Source of the DNA: DASZBR01 sp033763845
GTDB taxonomy: Bacteria > Pseudomonadota > Gammaproteobacteria > DASZBR01
DNA: 64,000 nt
Direction of reading: 5' to 3'
NCBI GenBank assembly: GCA_033763845.1
Contig: JANRJR010000076.1
Location: forward strand, 1 to 64,000
Shown one piece after another: positions 35,664 through 44,468 of this stretch (positions are counted from its first letter, which is position 1; every line of letters starts with the position of its first letter). Under the pieces are notes generated by a model. The model did not search any database, was not told the DNA's origin, and saw only the letters and a list, made by a program, of their open reading frames with translations. A program made the translations under genes and the position numbers.

Positions 35664-36571
35664 GTTAACGCCTCACGCAATAGATCTTCGTCTTCTGTCC
35701 AATGATCTTTGACTTTCACCCACGTTTGCAAAAAGATTTTTTGGCCAAAATATTTTTCCATCGCAAGTCGAGATTTTTGTCCAATTTTTTTCAGCATTTC
35801 GCCATTTCTACCAATCACAATTCCCTTTTGACTGTCTTTTTCTACCCAAATAATGGCTTCAATACGGAGCAATTTTCCGTCTCGCTTAAATTGTTTAATC
35901 GATACCATTGTAGCGTAAGGTAATTCGTCTCCCAAAAATCGTACTACTTTTTCACGAATAAATTCAGCAGCAACAAAAACTTCTGGGCGATCAGTCACCT
36001 GATCTTCGCCAAAATAAAACGGTCCTTGTGTCAATCGCTCTTCAATTAATTGCTGTAATCTATTCAAATTAAATTGTTTCTTAGCTGAAACGGGAATAAT
36101 AACCAAATTAGGCAATTTTTTACTCATAGCTTCCACAAGCGGAATAACATCATCAGCTCGTTCTAATTTATCAATTTTATTGATGACTAATAATATTTCA
36201 GCTTTGCAATGGGTTAATTTTTGAGCAACCCACTCATCATTTTCGTTCCACTGCGTTGCATCCAATAACCACAACACACAATCCACTTCAGATAAAACTG
36301 ACAAAGCGGATTTATTGAGATATTTATTCATGGGCTTATTTTCATTGATATGCAGTCCAGGTGTATCCACAAAAATCAGCTGAGACTGCCCTGTTGTTTT
36401 AACGCCTAAAATACGATGACGAGTTGTTTGCGGTTTACGTGAAGTAATGCTGAGTTTTTTCCCCAGAAAACTATTGAGAAGTGTAGATTTTCCTACATTT
36501 GGACGACCGATGATGGCAACATAACCTGATCGTGTGCTTATGTTTTCTTTTTTGGTTTTTCGAGTAGCCAT
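35660..36571 (-). CDS. era: GTPase Era
   Basis: Era binds the 3' end of 16S rRNA and checks 30S assembly. The G domain carries GRPNVGKS near 22-29, DTPGLH, NKID and SAKK. The C-terminal KH domain includes GIVIGRNGEMLKKIG. Start ATG 36,571 has AGGAG 8 bases upstream and gives 303 aa. The frame extends to 36,661, but that part lies inside rnc. It overlaps the rnc 3' end by 34 bases. The rnc-era-recO order matches E. coli. Confidence 0.97.
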   Translation of the reverse strand: MATRKTKKENISTRSGYVAIIGRPNVGKSTLLNSFLGKKLSITSRKPQTTRHRILGVKTTGQSQLIFVDTPGLHINENKPMNKYLNKSALSVLSEVDCVLWLLDATQWNENDEWVAQKLTHCKAEILLVINKIDKLERADDVIPLVEAMSKKLPNLVIIPVSAKKQFNLNRLQQLIEERLTQGPFYFGEDQVTDRPEVFVAAEFIREKVVRFLGDELPYATMVSIKQFKRDGKLLRIEAIIWVEKDSQKGIVIGRNGEMLKKIGQKSRLAMEKYFGQKIFLQTWVKVKDHWTEDEDLLREALT

Positions 36572-37218
36572 TTGAAATACTCCTGCGCTGCCATTTGTTC
36601 TGCACCACGTCGGGTTGAACCGACACCCTCTGTTATATGTTTCAAGCCTGCGACCTGGCAACTGACATGAAAATGTTGTGCATGCGCATCACCCGACATA
36701 GAAATTAATTGATAATCCGGAAGCGGCATTTTTTTTGCCTGTAAATGTTCTTGCAATAATGATTTAGGATCTTTGAGATTCACTAACGCTTCAGGATTTT
36801 TTAATCTTGTCTCAAACCATTTTAAAATAACCTGCTGACAAATCGTAATATCAGAATCCAAATAAATAGCGCCGATTAACGCTTCTAATGCATCTGCCAA
36901 AATAGATTTTCGTCTTGCGCCACCACTTTTCAACTCACCGGATCCCAGATGAATATGGTCGCCTAACTCAAATTCTGTTCCCATTTCGGCCAATACGGTC
37001 TCATTGACTAAATTGGCCCGTAAACGGCTTAATTCACCTTCATCTGCATGGGAATATTGATGAAATAACTGAGTCGCCATGATAAAACTTAATACAGCAT
37101 CACCTAAAAATTCTATGCGTTCATTATTTTTTGCGCTGGCACTGCGATGCGTCAATGCTATTTCTAACAAAGCAGGCGACTGAAACTGGTAACCAATTTT
37201 CTGCATCAATTTTTTCAT
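36538..37218 (-). CDS. rnc: Ribonuclease III
   Basis: Cuts double-stranded RNA, including the rRNA precursor. The catalytic signature NERIEFLGDAVL lies at 32-43 counted from ATG 37,218, and DALEALIGAIYLD carries the second metal-binding set. The C-terminal double-stranded-RNA-binding domain contains GVGSTRRGAEQMAAQE. ATG 37,218 is chosen since it overlaps the lepB stop as ATGA and gives 226 aa, the usual size; a start at 37,257 would add 13 residues. Confidence 0.97.
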   Translation of the reverse strand: MKKLMQKIGYQFQSPALLEIALTHRSASAKNNERIEFLGDAVLSFIMATQLFHQYSHADEGELSRLRANLVNETVLAEMGTEFELGDHIHLGSGELKSGGARRKSILADALEALIGAIYLDSDITICQQVILKWFETRLKNPEALVNLKDPKSLLQEHLQAKKMPLPDYQLISMSGDAHAQHFHVSCQVAGLKHITEGVGSTRRGAEQMAAQEYFKWLLEKPKKKT

Positions 37219-37988
37219 AACGTAGGGTGATAAATTAATTTTCCGATACGACGCCAACGCACCGTATGATTTTCACTGTCCCAACTAAACCAAATCACAA
37301 ACGCTTTACCTAACAAATTTTCTTCAGGCACAAATCCCCAACCGCGACTGTCATAGCTGTTGTCTCGATTATCACCCATCGCAAAATAACTGTTCGGCGG
37401 AACCGTAACAGAAAAATTTTGAGCAGGAACTTTAGGATTAACAAAAATATAATGCGTCACGCCATTGATGGTTTCTTGATAACGCTCAACTTGAATCGGG
37501 TCACCTTCATAATTATCAACAGCAGGCCCCATATCTTTTTGCGGTTGGACGACACCATTGATCGATAGCACTTTATCGACATAACTGACTTTATCGCCAG
37601 GCACACCTACAATGCGCTTAATTAAATCAGTATGAGGATGCAACGGCCAGCGAAAGACAGCAATATCGCCTTCTTGAGGTTCTTCATCAGAAAAAATTTT
37701 AGTGTGAACCACGGGCAATCGCATTCCATAGGCAAATTTATTCACCGCAATAAAATCACCGGGCAATAACGTTGGAATTAGCGATCCCGTTGGAATACGA
37801 AACGGCTCGACAATAAACGATCGCAAGACCAATACCACAAGTAACACAGGAAAAAAAGAATGGCTGTAGTCCACTACTCTCGACATCTCACCTGTGCGAT
37901 GTCGCGCAAAAAACAAAACATCAATCAATGCCACAGTGCCCGTAAATAATGTCGCTACCGTCAAAAATAATTCGAAATCAAAATCCAT
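37215..37988 (-). CDS. lepB: Signal peptidase I
   Basis: Membrane serine protease that removes signal peptides after Sec or Tat export. Two membrane helices lie at about 6-27 and 44-60. The catalytic Ser69 is in IPTGSLIPTLLPGD and the general-base Lys124 in DLIKRIVGVPGD. Box E is MGDNRDNSYDSRGWG. Length 257 aa is shorter than E. coli (324) because the periplasmic insertion is smaller. Its ATG overlaps the lepA stop by one base (TAATG). Confidence 0.96.
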   Translation of the reverse strand: MDFDFELFLTVATLFTGTVALIDVLFFARHRTGEMSRVVDYSHSFFPVLLVVLVLRSFIVEPFRIPTGSLIPTLLPGDFIAVNKFAYGMRLPVVHTKIFSDEEPQEGDIAVFRWPLHPHTDLIKRIVGVPGDKVSYVDKVLSINGVVQPQKDMGPAVDNYEGDPIQVERYQETINGVTHYIFVNPKVPAQNFSVTVPPNSYFAMGDNRDNSYDSRGWGFVPEENLLGKAFVIWFSWDSENHTVRWRRIGKLIYHPTL

Positions 37989-39790
37989 TACTTTTTCTCT
38001 ACCTTTAGCACGGCTAAAAAAGCCTCTTGTGGAATTTCAACATTACCGACTTGCTTCATGCGTTTTTTACCTTCCTTTTGTTTTTCTAATAATTTTTTCT
38101 TTCGAGTAACGTCCCCTCCGTAACATTTCGCCAATACATTTTTACGAAGTGCTTTTACGGTTTCGCGCGCAATAATATGTGCGCCGATTGCAGCTTGAAT
38201 GGCAACATCAAACATTTGCCTTGGAATTAACTCACGCAATTTTTCAACTAACTGACGACCACGGAATTGCGCTTGTTCACGGTGTGTAATTAACGCTAGA
38301 GCGTCTACTTTATCACCATTAATCATGACATCCAACTTTACCAAGTCTGCGTTTTGGAATCGCACAAATTGATAATCCAATGACGCATAGCCTCGGCTAG
38401 TCGATTTCAATTTATCAAAGAAATCTAATACAACTTCATTCATGGGCAAATCATACGACAACGCCACTTGTCGTCCAACGTACAACATCTTAGTTTGCAC
38501 GCCGCGTCTTTCCACACACAAAGTAATCACACTACCGACAAAATTTTGCGGGACTAAAATATGCGCTTCGACAATGGGTTCACGCATTTCTTCAATTTCG
38601 GCGGGATCCGGTAAATCAGACGGATTATCTACGCGTAATGTTTCGCCTTTTGTTGAAACAATTTCATACACTACGGTTGGCGCTGTCGTAATTAAATTTA
38701 ATTGATATTCGCGCTCTAAACGTTCTTGCACAATTTCCATGTGTAGCAATCCTAAAAATCCACAACGGAAACCAAATCCTAATGCATCAGATACTTCTGG
38801 TTCATAAAATAATGACGCGTCATTTAAACGTAATTTCGCGAGTGCATCGCGAAACATTTCGTAATCTTCTGCATTGACGGGAAACAATCCCGCATACACT
38901 TGCGGATGAATTTTTTTAAACCCTGGCAGTGGTTTTTCAGCGGGGCGCGAAGCCTGTGTTAGCGTATCACCTACCGGTGCGCCATTAATTTCTTTAATCC
39001 CTGCAATAACATAACCTACTTCACCCGCGGCTAATTTATCTTGATCTTGTTTTTTGGGAGTAAATATTCCAACCCTGTCTGCAATATAATCTTTACCTGT
39101 AGACATCACGCGAATTTTTTCACCGGCTTTTAACGTCCCTTGCTTTACACGCACCAAAGATACAACACCTAAATAACTGTCGAACCATGAATCAATAATT
39201 AACGCTTCGAGTGGTGCATCTCTATCACCGGTCGGCGCAGGAATTTTAGCAATAATATTTTCCAATAATTCTTCGATTCCAATTCCTTGCTTGGCACTAA
39301 CGTTTATCGCTTCTTTTGCATCAATTCCAATAATATCTTCAATATCTTGAATCACTCTTTCAGGTTCTGCTTGTGGCAAATCAATCTTATTTAAAACAGG
39401 AACGACTTCGAGATTTTGTTCAAGTGCGGTGTAACATACCGCAACGGTTTGCGCTTCGACGCTTTGTGCCGCATCGACAACTAATAACGCACCTTCGCAT
39501 GCATATAAAGATCTTGAAACTTCATACGAAAAATCTACATGGCCCGGCGTATCAATAAAATTTAATTGGTAATCTTCGCCATTTTTGGCTTTATATTTCA
39601 GGGTCACGCTTTGCGCTTTGATGGTAATTCCGCGTTCTCTTTCGAGGTCCATTGAATCCAATACTTGTGCTTGCATTTCGCGCTCGGACAATCCACCACA
39701 GAATTGAATCAAGCGGTCAGAGAGTGTCGACTTACCGTGGTCAATATGAGCAATAATCGAAAAGTTTCGGATGTGTGATAGCGCTGTCAT
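37988..39790 (-). CDS. lepA: Elongation factor 4 (LepA)
   Basis: Ribosome-associated translational GTPase that back-translocates or remodels stalled ribosomes. G1 is AHIDHGKSTLSDRL, the G3 region DTPGHVDFSYEV, G4 NKIDLPQA. Full length is 600 aa, and the lysine-rich LepA-specific C-terminus (AKCYGGDVTRKKKLLEKQKE) is present. It is the first gene of the lepA-lepB-rnc-era-recO-pdxJ operon, in which all junctions overlap or touch. A candidate promoter lies at 39,801-39,830. Confidence 0.97.
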   Translation of the reverse strand: MTALSHIRNFSIIAHIDHGKSTLSDRLIQFCGGLSEREMQAQVLDSMDLERERGITIKAQSVTLKYKAKNGEDYQLNFIDTPGHVDFSYEVSRSLYACEGALLVVDAAQSVEAQTVAVCYTALEQNLEVVPVLNKIDLPQAEPERVIQDIEDIIGIDAKEAINVSAKQGIGIEELLENIIAKIPAPTGDRDAPLEALIIDSWFDSYLGVVSLVRVKQGTLKAGEKIRVMSTGKDYIADRVGIFTPKKQDQDKLAAGEVGYVIAGIKEINGAPVGDTLTQASRPAEKPLPGFKKIHPQVYAGLFPVNAEDYEMFRDALAKLRLNDASLFYEPEVSDALGFGFRCGFLGLLHMEIVQERLEREYQLNLITTAPTVVYEIVSTKGETLRVDNPSDLPDPAEIEEMREPIVEAHILVPQNFVGSVITLCVERRGVQTKMLYVGRQVALSYDLPMNEVVLDFFDKLKSTSRGYASLDYQFVRFQNADLVKLDVMINGDKVDALALITHREQAQFRGRQLVEKLRELIPRQMFDVAIQAAIGAHIIARETVKALRKNVLAKCYGGDVTRKKKLLEKQKEGKKRMKQVGNVEIPQEAFLAVLKVEKK

Positions 39791-39800
39791 TGAGCTAAGT

Positions 39801-39830
39801 CTTATACCTTATATATATAGAATAAACCAA
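39801..39830 (-). promoter_or_regulatory. Candidate sigma-70 promoter of the lepA operon
   Basis: On the minus strand TTGGTT (39,830-39,825) and TATAAG (39,806-39,801) are 18 bases apart, within an AT-rich run (TATATATATA) upstream of the lepA ATG. The -10 lies only about 10 bases before the ATG, so an alternative -10 in the TATATATA run is possible. Confidence 0.35.
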
Positions 39831-39883
39831 GGGTGCCTATGATCGGCCAGGGAGCGGGAAAAGTCTAGTCGGATTATGACCGG

Positions 39884-39963
39884 ACCAGGCATGGCCTGGC
39901 CCCTACAAACCCACCATCAAGATATCTACTGGGACAGTAGGGATTTATTAGGCCATGCCTAAT
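39884..39963. repeat. Cluster of three short inverted repeats between lepA and the NIF3-like gene
   Basis: CCAGGC..GCCTGG lies at 39,884-39,898, CTACTG-GGA-CAGTAG at 39,926-39,940, and ATTAGGC-CAT-GCCTAAT at 39,947-39,963. The last overlaps the stop codon of the NIF3-like gene and could act as its terminator. The first resembles REP-like interspersed elements. No gene is seen in this 157-base gap. Confidence 0.5.
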
Positions 39964-40268
39964 CTTATTACCTGATACGCAGGCTCTTCGTACGGATGAG
40001 CTTTCTTTAATGCATCAATTACAGCACCAATATGATCGTGATCACAAACCATTTCAACTTTATACTCAGGGATTTTTCCCACTTTACCCATTTCACCAAT
40101 AAAATACTCACTGCCTTCTAAAGGTTTAAACTGTCCTTGCCCCAAAACCTGCCAAGAACAATGGCCATAATTGCCTATTTTCCCGGCACCCGCTTCAAAC
40201 ATGGCATTTTTAACTATTTCAAGATGACTTTCGGGAACGTAAAAATAAATCTGCAACATAAAATTCAT
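39948..40268 (-). CDS. NIF3/YqfO-insert-like small protein
   Basis: The sequence YFYVPESHLEIVKNAMFEAGAGKIGNY, then GQFKPLEGS and HPYEEPAYQVIRL, is the small ferredoxin-like (CutA/PII-like) domain inserted in NIF3/YqfO proteins, which also exists alone in bacteria. The isolated domain is 106 aa. Its function is unknown; metal or nucleotide sensing has been suggested for the fold. The ORF begins MNFM, so ATG at residue 4 is also usable. Two bases-rich small ORFs follow the same direction upstream (40,287-40,517). Confidence 0.8.
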   Translation of the reverse strand: MNFMLQIYFYVPESHLEIVKNAMFEAGAGKIGNYGHCSWQVLGQGQFKPLEGSEYFIGEMGKVGKIPEYKVEMVCDHDHIGAVIDALKKAHPYEEPAYQVIRLGMA

Positions 40269-40286
40269 CGCCCTTAATTAAGCAAT

Positions 40287-40517
40287 TTACCAAAGGTTAC
40301 AATACCCACAATACCTAGAGTTAGCAAAAAGTAATCCTGCCGCTGGTATTGCTTTTTCCCTATGCTCACACTTCGAACAGCCGTAAATTTCATATTGAAC
40401 AAATTCTGTAGGCGTTCCACATTCTTCACAAGGCAAACCCGTTTCACACTCCATACAATCGAATCCGCGAAAATGACAAGAAGGGCATTCTTTTCCAGTC
40501 TGATATTGATACCTCAT
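40287..40517 (-). CDS. Small five-CxxC zinc-ribbon-like protein
   Basis: I do not recognise this 76-aa protein by name. It carries five CxxC pairs: CPSC 11-14, CMEC 21-24, CEEC 30-33, CSKC 47-50 and CGYC at the C-terminus. Together they could bind two zinc ions with one pair left over. The segment between is acidic, with aromatic residues. It lies 2 bases after the isocitrate dehydrogenase gene on the same strand and is likely co-transcribed. A metal-storage, RNA-binding or protein-interaction role is possible; none can be claimed. Confidence 0.65.
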   Translation of the reverse strand: MRYQYQTGKECPSCHFRGFDCMECETGLPCEECGTPTEFVQYEIYGCSKCEHREKAIPAAGLLFANSRYCGYCNLW

Positions 40518-40519
40518 GA

Positions 40520-41968
40520 TTATTCTCCTTGCCCCAAAGAATACCCCGGCTTCTCGTCAAAATTATATAAATGTTCTGTTTTTATAAAATCTAATTTTTC
40601 ATCTACCATTTTTTCTAATAATTTAATAATAGAATTATGATCACCCCTTTTGGGATCACTTAATTTGAAGCGACAACGCCAGTGATCTGTACAAAATGTT
40701 TCAGGTATTCCTTCTGGCCAAACTTTAACGCCTCTATTAGTAATTAATTTCAATTCAAATTCATTACCTGCAGCTGCTTGAAGTTGTTTCGCCAGATGCT
40801 GAACTGGCTTATCCGCAATATGATTTAAAAAAATATCTACACCAACTAGTTCGCGCTTAGCAGGATTTTTTCTTGTATAACTTGAAACAATCGATTTAAT
40901 TTCTGATTTATAGACAACAGGATTTAAGTGCTGTGGCAATTTCCCTAATCGCTGCACAACAGCTTCAGCAAATTCTTTTGTGCCCACTTTTTGATGACTA
41001 ATCCCTTCTTTGTAAATATCTTGAGTATGAATACCCTCTTCGATTGTTGATAGCCATGCATTGTGAATTTTCTCAGCCACTTTAGGTTGACCGATATGCA
41101 CGAGCATCATCACTGCAGCTAATAATAATCCTGATGGATTTGCCGTATTTTTGCCGGCATGCTTAGGTGCAGAACCGTGAATGGCTTCAAACATTGCACA
41201 GTGTTCACCAATATTGGCTGAACCCGCTAACCCAACTGAACCTGTAATTTGAGCCGCAACGTCTGATAAAATATCACCGTATAAATTCGGCATAACAATA
41301 ACATCAAAATTTTCGGGTGAATCTGCTAATTTTGCCGCACCAATGTCAACTATCCAATGTTCAGCAGTAATGTCGGGATACTCCAAGGCAATGCGATCAA
41401 AAGTTTTGTGAAATAAACCATCCGTTAACTTCATAATATTATCTTTGGTAAAACACGTGACTTTTTTACGATTATTTTGTTTTGCGTATTCAAAGGCATA
41501 TCGAATAATACGCTCACAACCCGGAACCGTGATTAATTTTAAACATTGATAAACTTCTTCTGTTTGACGATGCTCTATGCCAGCATATAAGTCTTCCTCG
41601 TTTTCCCGAATAATTACAACATCCATGACCGGATGCTTTGTTTTCACAAACGGTGCATATGATACACACGGCCTTACGTTAGAAAATAACCCTAACGTTT
41701 TTCGCACAGTTACATTTAGGCTTTTAAAACCACCACCTTGAGGGGTAGTAATTGGGGCTTTTAAAAAAACTTTATTTTTTCTGATAATATCCCATGTGTT
41801 TGGCTCTATGCCGGAGCTATAACCCATGTCATAGACTTGCTCACCAATCTGTACCGCCTCAATAGCGATCTCTGCACCCGCTTGATACAAAACGCGTAAT
41901 GTCGCATCCATAATCTCAGGACCTATACCATCTCCAAATGCTACCGTAATAGGGGTTTTCTGGGCCAT
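40520..41968 (-). CDS. icd: Isocitrate dehydrogenase, Rickettsia/Thermus-type
   Basis: Oxidises isocitrate to 2-oxoglutarate in the TCA cycle. The beta-decarboxylating dehydrogenase motifs are present: GDGIGPEI, IRENEEDLYAGIEHRQ, MPNLYGDILSD and HGSAPKHAGKNTANP. At 482 aa it is longer than E. coli Icd (416), with an extra ~140-residue C-terminal domain (HLNPVVYKSEIK onward), the arrangement of the Rickettsia/Thermus subclass. AAGGAGA precedes the ATG. It is divergent from a LysR regulator across 100 bases, which suggests that regulator controls it. Isopropylmalate or homoisocitrate dehydrogenases are relatives, but the length and C-terminus favour isocitrate. Cofactor choice (NAD or NADP) is not decided. 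Confidence 0.87.
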   Translation of the reverse strand: MAQKTPITVAFGDGIGPEIMDATLRVLYQAGAEIAIEAVQIGEQVYDMGYSSGIEPNTWDIIRKNKVFLKAPITTPQGGGFKSLNVTVRKTLGLFSNVRPCVSYAPFVKTKHPVMDVVIIRENEEDLYAGIEHRQTEEVYQCLKLITVPGCERIIRYAFEYAKQNNRKKVTCFTKDNIMKLTDGLFHKTFDRIALEYPDITAEHWIVDIGAAKLADSPENFDVIVMPNLYGDILSDVAAQITGSVGLAGSANIGEHCAMFEAIHGSAPKHAGKNTANPSGLLLAAVMMLVHIGQPKVAEKIHNAWLSTIEEGIHTQDIYKEGISHQKVGTKEFAEAVVQRLGKLPQHLNPVVYKSEIKSIVSSYTRKNPAKRELVGVDIFLNHIADKPVQHLAKQLQAAAGNEFELKLITNRGVKVWPEGIPETFCTDHWRCRFKLSDPKRGDHNSIIKLLEKMVDEKLDFIKTEHLYNFDEKPGYSLGQGE

Positions 41969-42068
41969 TCTTGCTCTCCTTGAGATAAATAATATAGACA
42001 GAATACGCAGAAAATTTTAAAATTAAAAATTAATGTTTTTTATTAAAACCATAAACTGGAGTTAATAC

Positions 42069-42947
42069 ATGACACTGCACCGACTCAAAGTATTTTCTGC
42101 TGTCACCGAATATAAAAGCATTACGGCTGCAGCTAAAAAATTACACATGACTCAGCCTGCTGTTTCTATACAACTTAAACAATTAGAGGAGCACTACGGA
42201 ATCTCGCTTATTAATATAATCGGGAAAAAAATTTATTTGACTGAAGCAGGAAAAAAAGTTTACGACAGCTACAAAAAAGTTTCGCATGAACTCGATAATC
42301 TCAAAAGTGATATTGCCGATTTAAAAGGATCCCTTCAGGGAAAACTTCAAGTCGCCGTAGTCTCTACAGCAAAATATTTTATCCCCGCGCTGTTAGGTGC
42401 TTTCCATAAAAACCATCCCAAGATAGATGTTCAACTGGTAGTAGCCAACCGACAAGAAATTATACATCGATTAGAACAAAACCAAGATGACATGGTTATT
42501 TTAAGCCAACTTCCGAAAAAAATTGCCATTATCGGACAACCGTTTCTTGAAGACAGCTTAGTGATTGCTGCCTCACCTGATCATCCTCTCGCATTAAAAA
42601 AAATCGTTGATCTTAAACTTTTAGAAAAAGAACACTTTATTGTTCGAGAGGCTGGATCGGGAACACGCATGGCGATGGAAAAATTTTTTCATAAACATCA
42701 CATTAATCCACATATCACAATGGAATTAGGCAGCAGCAGTTCGATTAAACAAGCCGTTATGGCAGGATTTGGGATTTCAATGCTCTCAAAAATGAGCCTT
42801 AAGCAAGAATTAGCGTTAAAAAAACTGAGCATACTTAATATCAAACATTTTCCTGTAAAACACCCCTGGTATATTGTATACCTCAAAGATAAAAAACTTT
42901 CTCCAGTTGCAAAAAACTTTATCGAATTTTTATTCAAGAGTGCTTAA
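42069..42947 (+). CDS. LysR-family transcription regulator
   Basis: The N-terminal winged helix-turn-helix is at about 1-60 (FSAVTEYKSITAAAKKLHMT, then QPAVSIQLKQLEEHYGISL). A periplasmic-binding-like effector domain follows from ~90 (KLQVAVVSTAKYFIPALL) to 292 aa. The sequence resembles the CbbR/CysB branch. LTTRs bind near divergent promoters with a T-N11-A core; the 100-base gap to icd is very AT-rich (AAAATTTTAAAATT near 42,012). TGGAG is upstream of the ATG. Its 3' end overlaps the convergent photolyase-like gene by 18 bases. The effector molecule is unknown, but control of icd is the natural guess. Confidence 0.92.
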   Translation: MTLHRLKVFSAVTEYKSITAAAKKLHMTQPAVSIQLKQLEEHYGISLINIIGKKIYLTEAGKKVYDSYKKVSHELDNLKSDIADLKGSLQGKLQVAVVSTAKYFIPALLGAFHKNHPKIDVQLVVANRQEIIHRLEQNQDDMVILSQLPKKIAIIGQPFLEDSLVIAASPDHPLALKKIVDLKLLEKEHFIVREAGSGTRMAMEKFFHKHHINPHITMELGSSSSIKQAVMAGFGISMLSKMSLKQELALKKLSILNIKHFPVKHPWYIVYLKDKKLSPVAKNFIEFLFKSA

Positions 42948-44468
42948 AAAATTTTTGGAATCACTGCGTATTTCGTTTTTTTTATTTTTATCCATTCTCT
43001 CAAGTGTCGAATAAATCATTTTTAACCTGGGATTTTTTTGCAATCTATCTTTGTGTTCTTCGAGAAAATTCCAGTAAAGATAATTAAAGGGGCAGGCTTT
43101 TTCGCCTGTTTTTTGCTTTACATCATAATGGCAATTTTGGCAGTAATTCGACATTTTATTGATATACGCTCCGCTGGCGGCATAAGGTTTACTTCCTAAA
43201 TATCCGCCATCTGCAAATAAAATCATGCCTGTAACATTAGGAAGCTCTACCCATTCATATGCATCTGCATATACGATTAGATACCATTCATTTACTTCAT
43301 CAGGATGGATGCCCGTCAACAAGGCGAAATTTCCCAACACCATTAAACGCTGAATATGATGAGCATAAGCATGTTGTTTGGTTTGGCTTACGCATTGGTT
43401 AATGCAATTCATGTTTGTATTGGCATCCCAATAAAACCAAGGCAATTTTCGACTAGCATCAAAATAATTTAATTTTTTATATTCGGGCATTTTTAACCAG
43501 TACAAACCACGCACATATTCACGCCATCCTAAAATTTGGCGGATGAATCCTTCGACAGAATTCAACGAAGCCTTATTTTTATAATAAGCGTTTTGGGCAG
43601 CGTTGATACATTCGAGCGGCTCCAGCAAACCGAGATTGATATAAAAACTGATATGCGAATGATACATCCACGGTTCATCTTGAATCATCGCGTCTTGATA
43701 ATCCCCAAAATGGGGTAACCGCGCACGAATAAAATCATCTAGAATTTCTAATGCGTCTTGGCGGGTTACTGCGAAATGAAAGGGTAAAACATCACCGAAA
43801 TGGTCAGCAAATTTTTGAGACACCGTATCAATAACTTCTTGCGTTATGCTATCAATAGTAATCTGATAGGGTTTAGGAACGTTTAATTTTTTGGTGGGAA
43901 ATTTCCGATTTTCAGCATCATAATTCCATTGCCCTCCCTCCGGCTGATTATCTTTCATCAAGATTTGATATTTCTGACGTAATACGCGATAAAAAAACTC
44001 CATGCGAAGCGTCTTATGATTTTTAGCCCACTCTGCAAACATATCTCGAGATGCCAGAAAACGATCATCCTCAAGAATTTCAAGAGGAATTTTTATCTTT
44101 TTTTGAAGTAAGCGTAATTTTTCTAAAACTCGATACTCTCCCGGCCATGTAATTATTATTTTTGAAAAACTTCTTTTTTTAACAAAACGGGTTATTTCTC
44201 CTATTAGGCTTCCAGAATTTTCTGCGTCATCTAAATAAATATATTCTAATGGATAGCGTTTGTCTCTGAGTTCCTGCGCAAAATGCCGCATCGCAGATAA
44301 AATCAGCACCAACTTTTTTTTATGGTGCTTAACATAAGTACAGTCTTCGAGTGTTTCGAACATTAATATACAATCCGATGCAGGATCAAAATTCCTTAAG
44401 CTGCTGATGTTGGAGCTCAATTGGTCGAGGAGAATAATCCTAAGAATACCAGGGTGGCTTCCTATCAT
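42930..44468 (-). CDS. Iron-sulfur bacterial cryptochrome/photolyase (FeS-BCP)
   Basis: A 512-aa photolyase-superfamily protein of the prokaryotic (6-4) type. The C-terminal signature NKMSNYCQNCHYDVKQKTGE then KACPFNYLYW gives three of the four cysteines that hold a 4Fe-4S cluster in PhrB/CryB. The fourth is likely in MNCINQC near residue 355. FAD-binding motifs include LGWREYVRGLYW and ADAYEWVELPNVTGM. The FeS-BCP group has been shown to repair (6-4) photoproducts in at least one member. It overlaps the hydrolase gene start by 4 bases (44,465-44,468), suggesting co-translation. Confidence 0.87.
   Translation of the reverse strand: MIGSHPGILRIILLDQLSSNISSLRNFDPASDCILMFETLEDCTYVKHHKKKLVLILSAMRHFAQELRDKRYPLEYIYLDDAENSGSLIGEITRFVKKRSFSKIIITWPGEYRVLEKLRLLQKKIKIPLEILEDDRFLASRDMFAEWAKNHKTLRMEFFYRVLRQKYQILMKDNQPEGGQWNYDAENRKFPTKKLNVPKPYQITIDSITQEVIDTVSQKFADHFGDVLPFHFAVTRQDALEILDDFIRARLPHFGDYQDAMIQDEPWMYHSHISFYINLGLLEPLECINAAQNAYYKNKASLNSVEGFIRQILGWREYVRGLYWLKMPEYKKLNYFDASRKLPWFYWDANTNMNCINQCVSQTKQHAYAHHIQRLMVLGNFALLTGIHPDEVNEWYLIVYADAYEWVELPNVTGMILFADGGYLGSKPYAASGAYINKMSNYCQNCHYDVKQKTGEKACPFNYLYWNFLEEHKDRLQKNPRLKMIYSTLERMDKNKKNEIRSDSKNFLSTLE

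Noticed and set aside
36571..36661. Longer Era start
   Set aside because: The extension is the rnc C-terminus in another frame; ATG 36,571 has AGGAG.
42930..42947. Frameshift or pseudogene at the LysR/photolyase end overlap
   Set aside because: Both genes keep full-length family ends; it is an ordinary convergent overlap of 18 bases.
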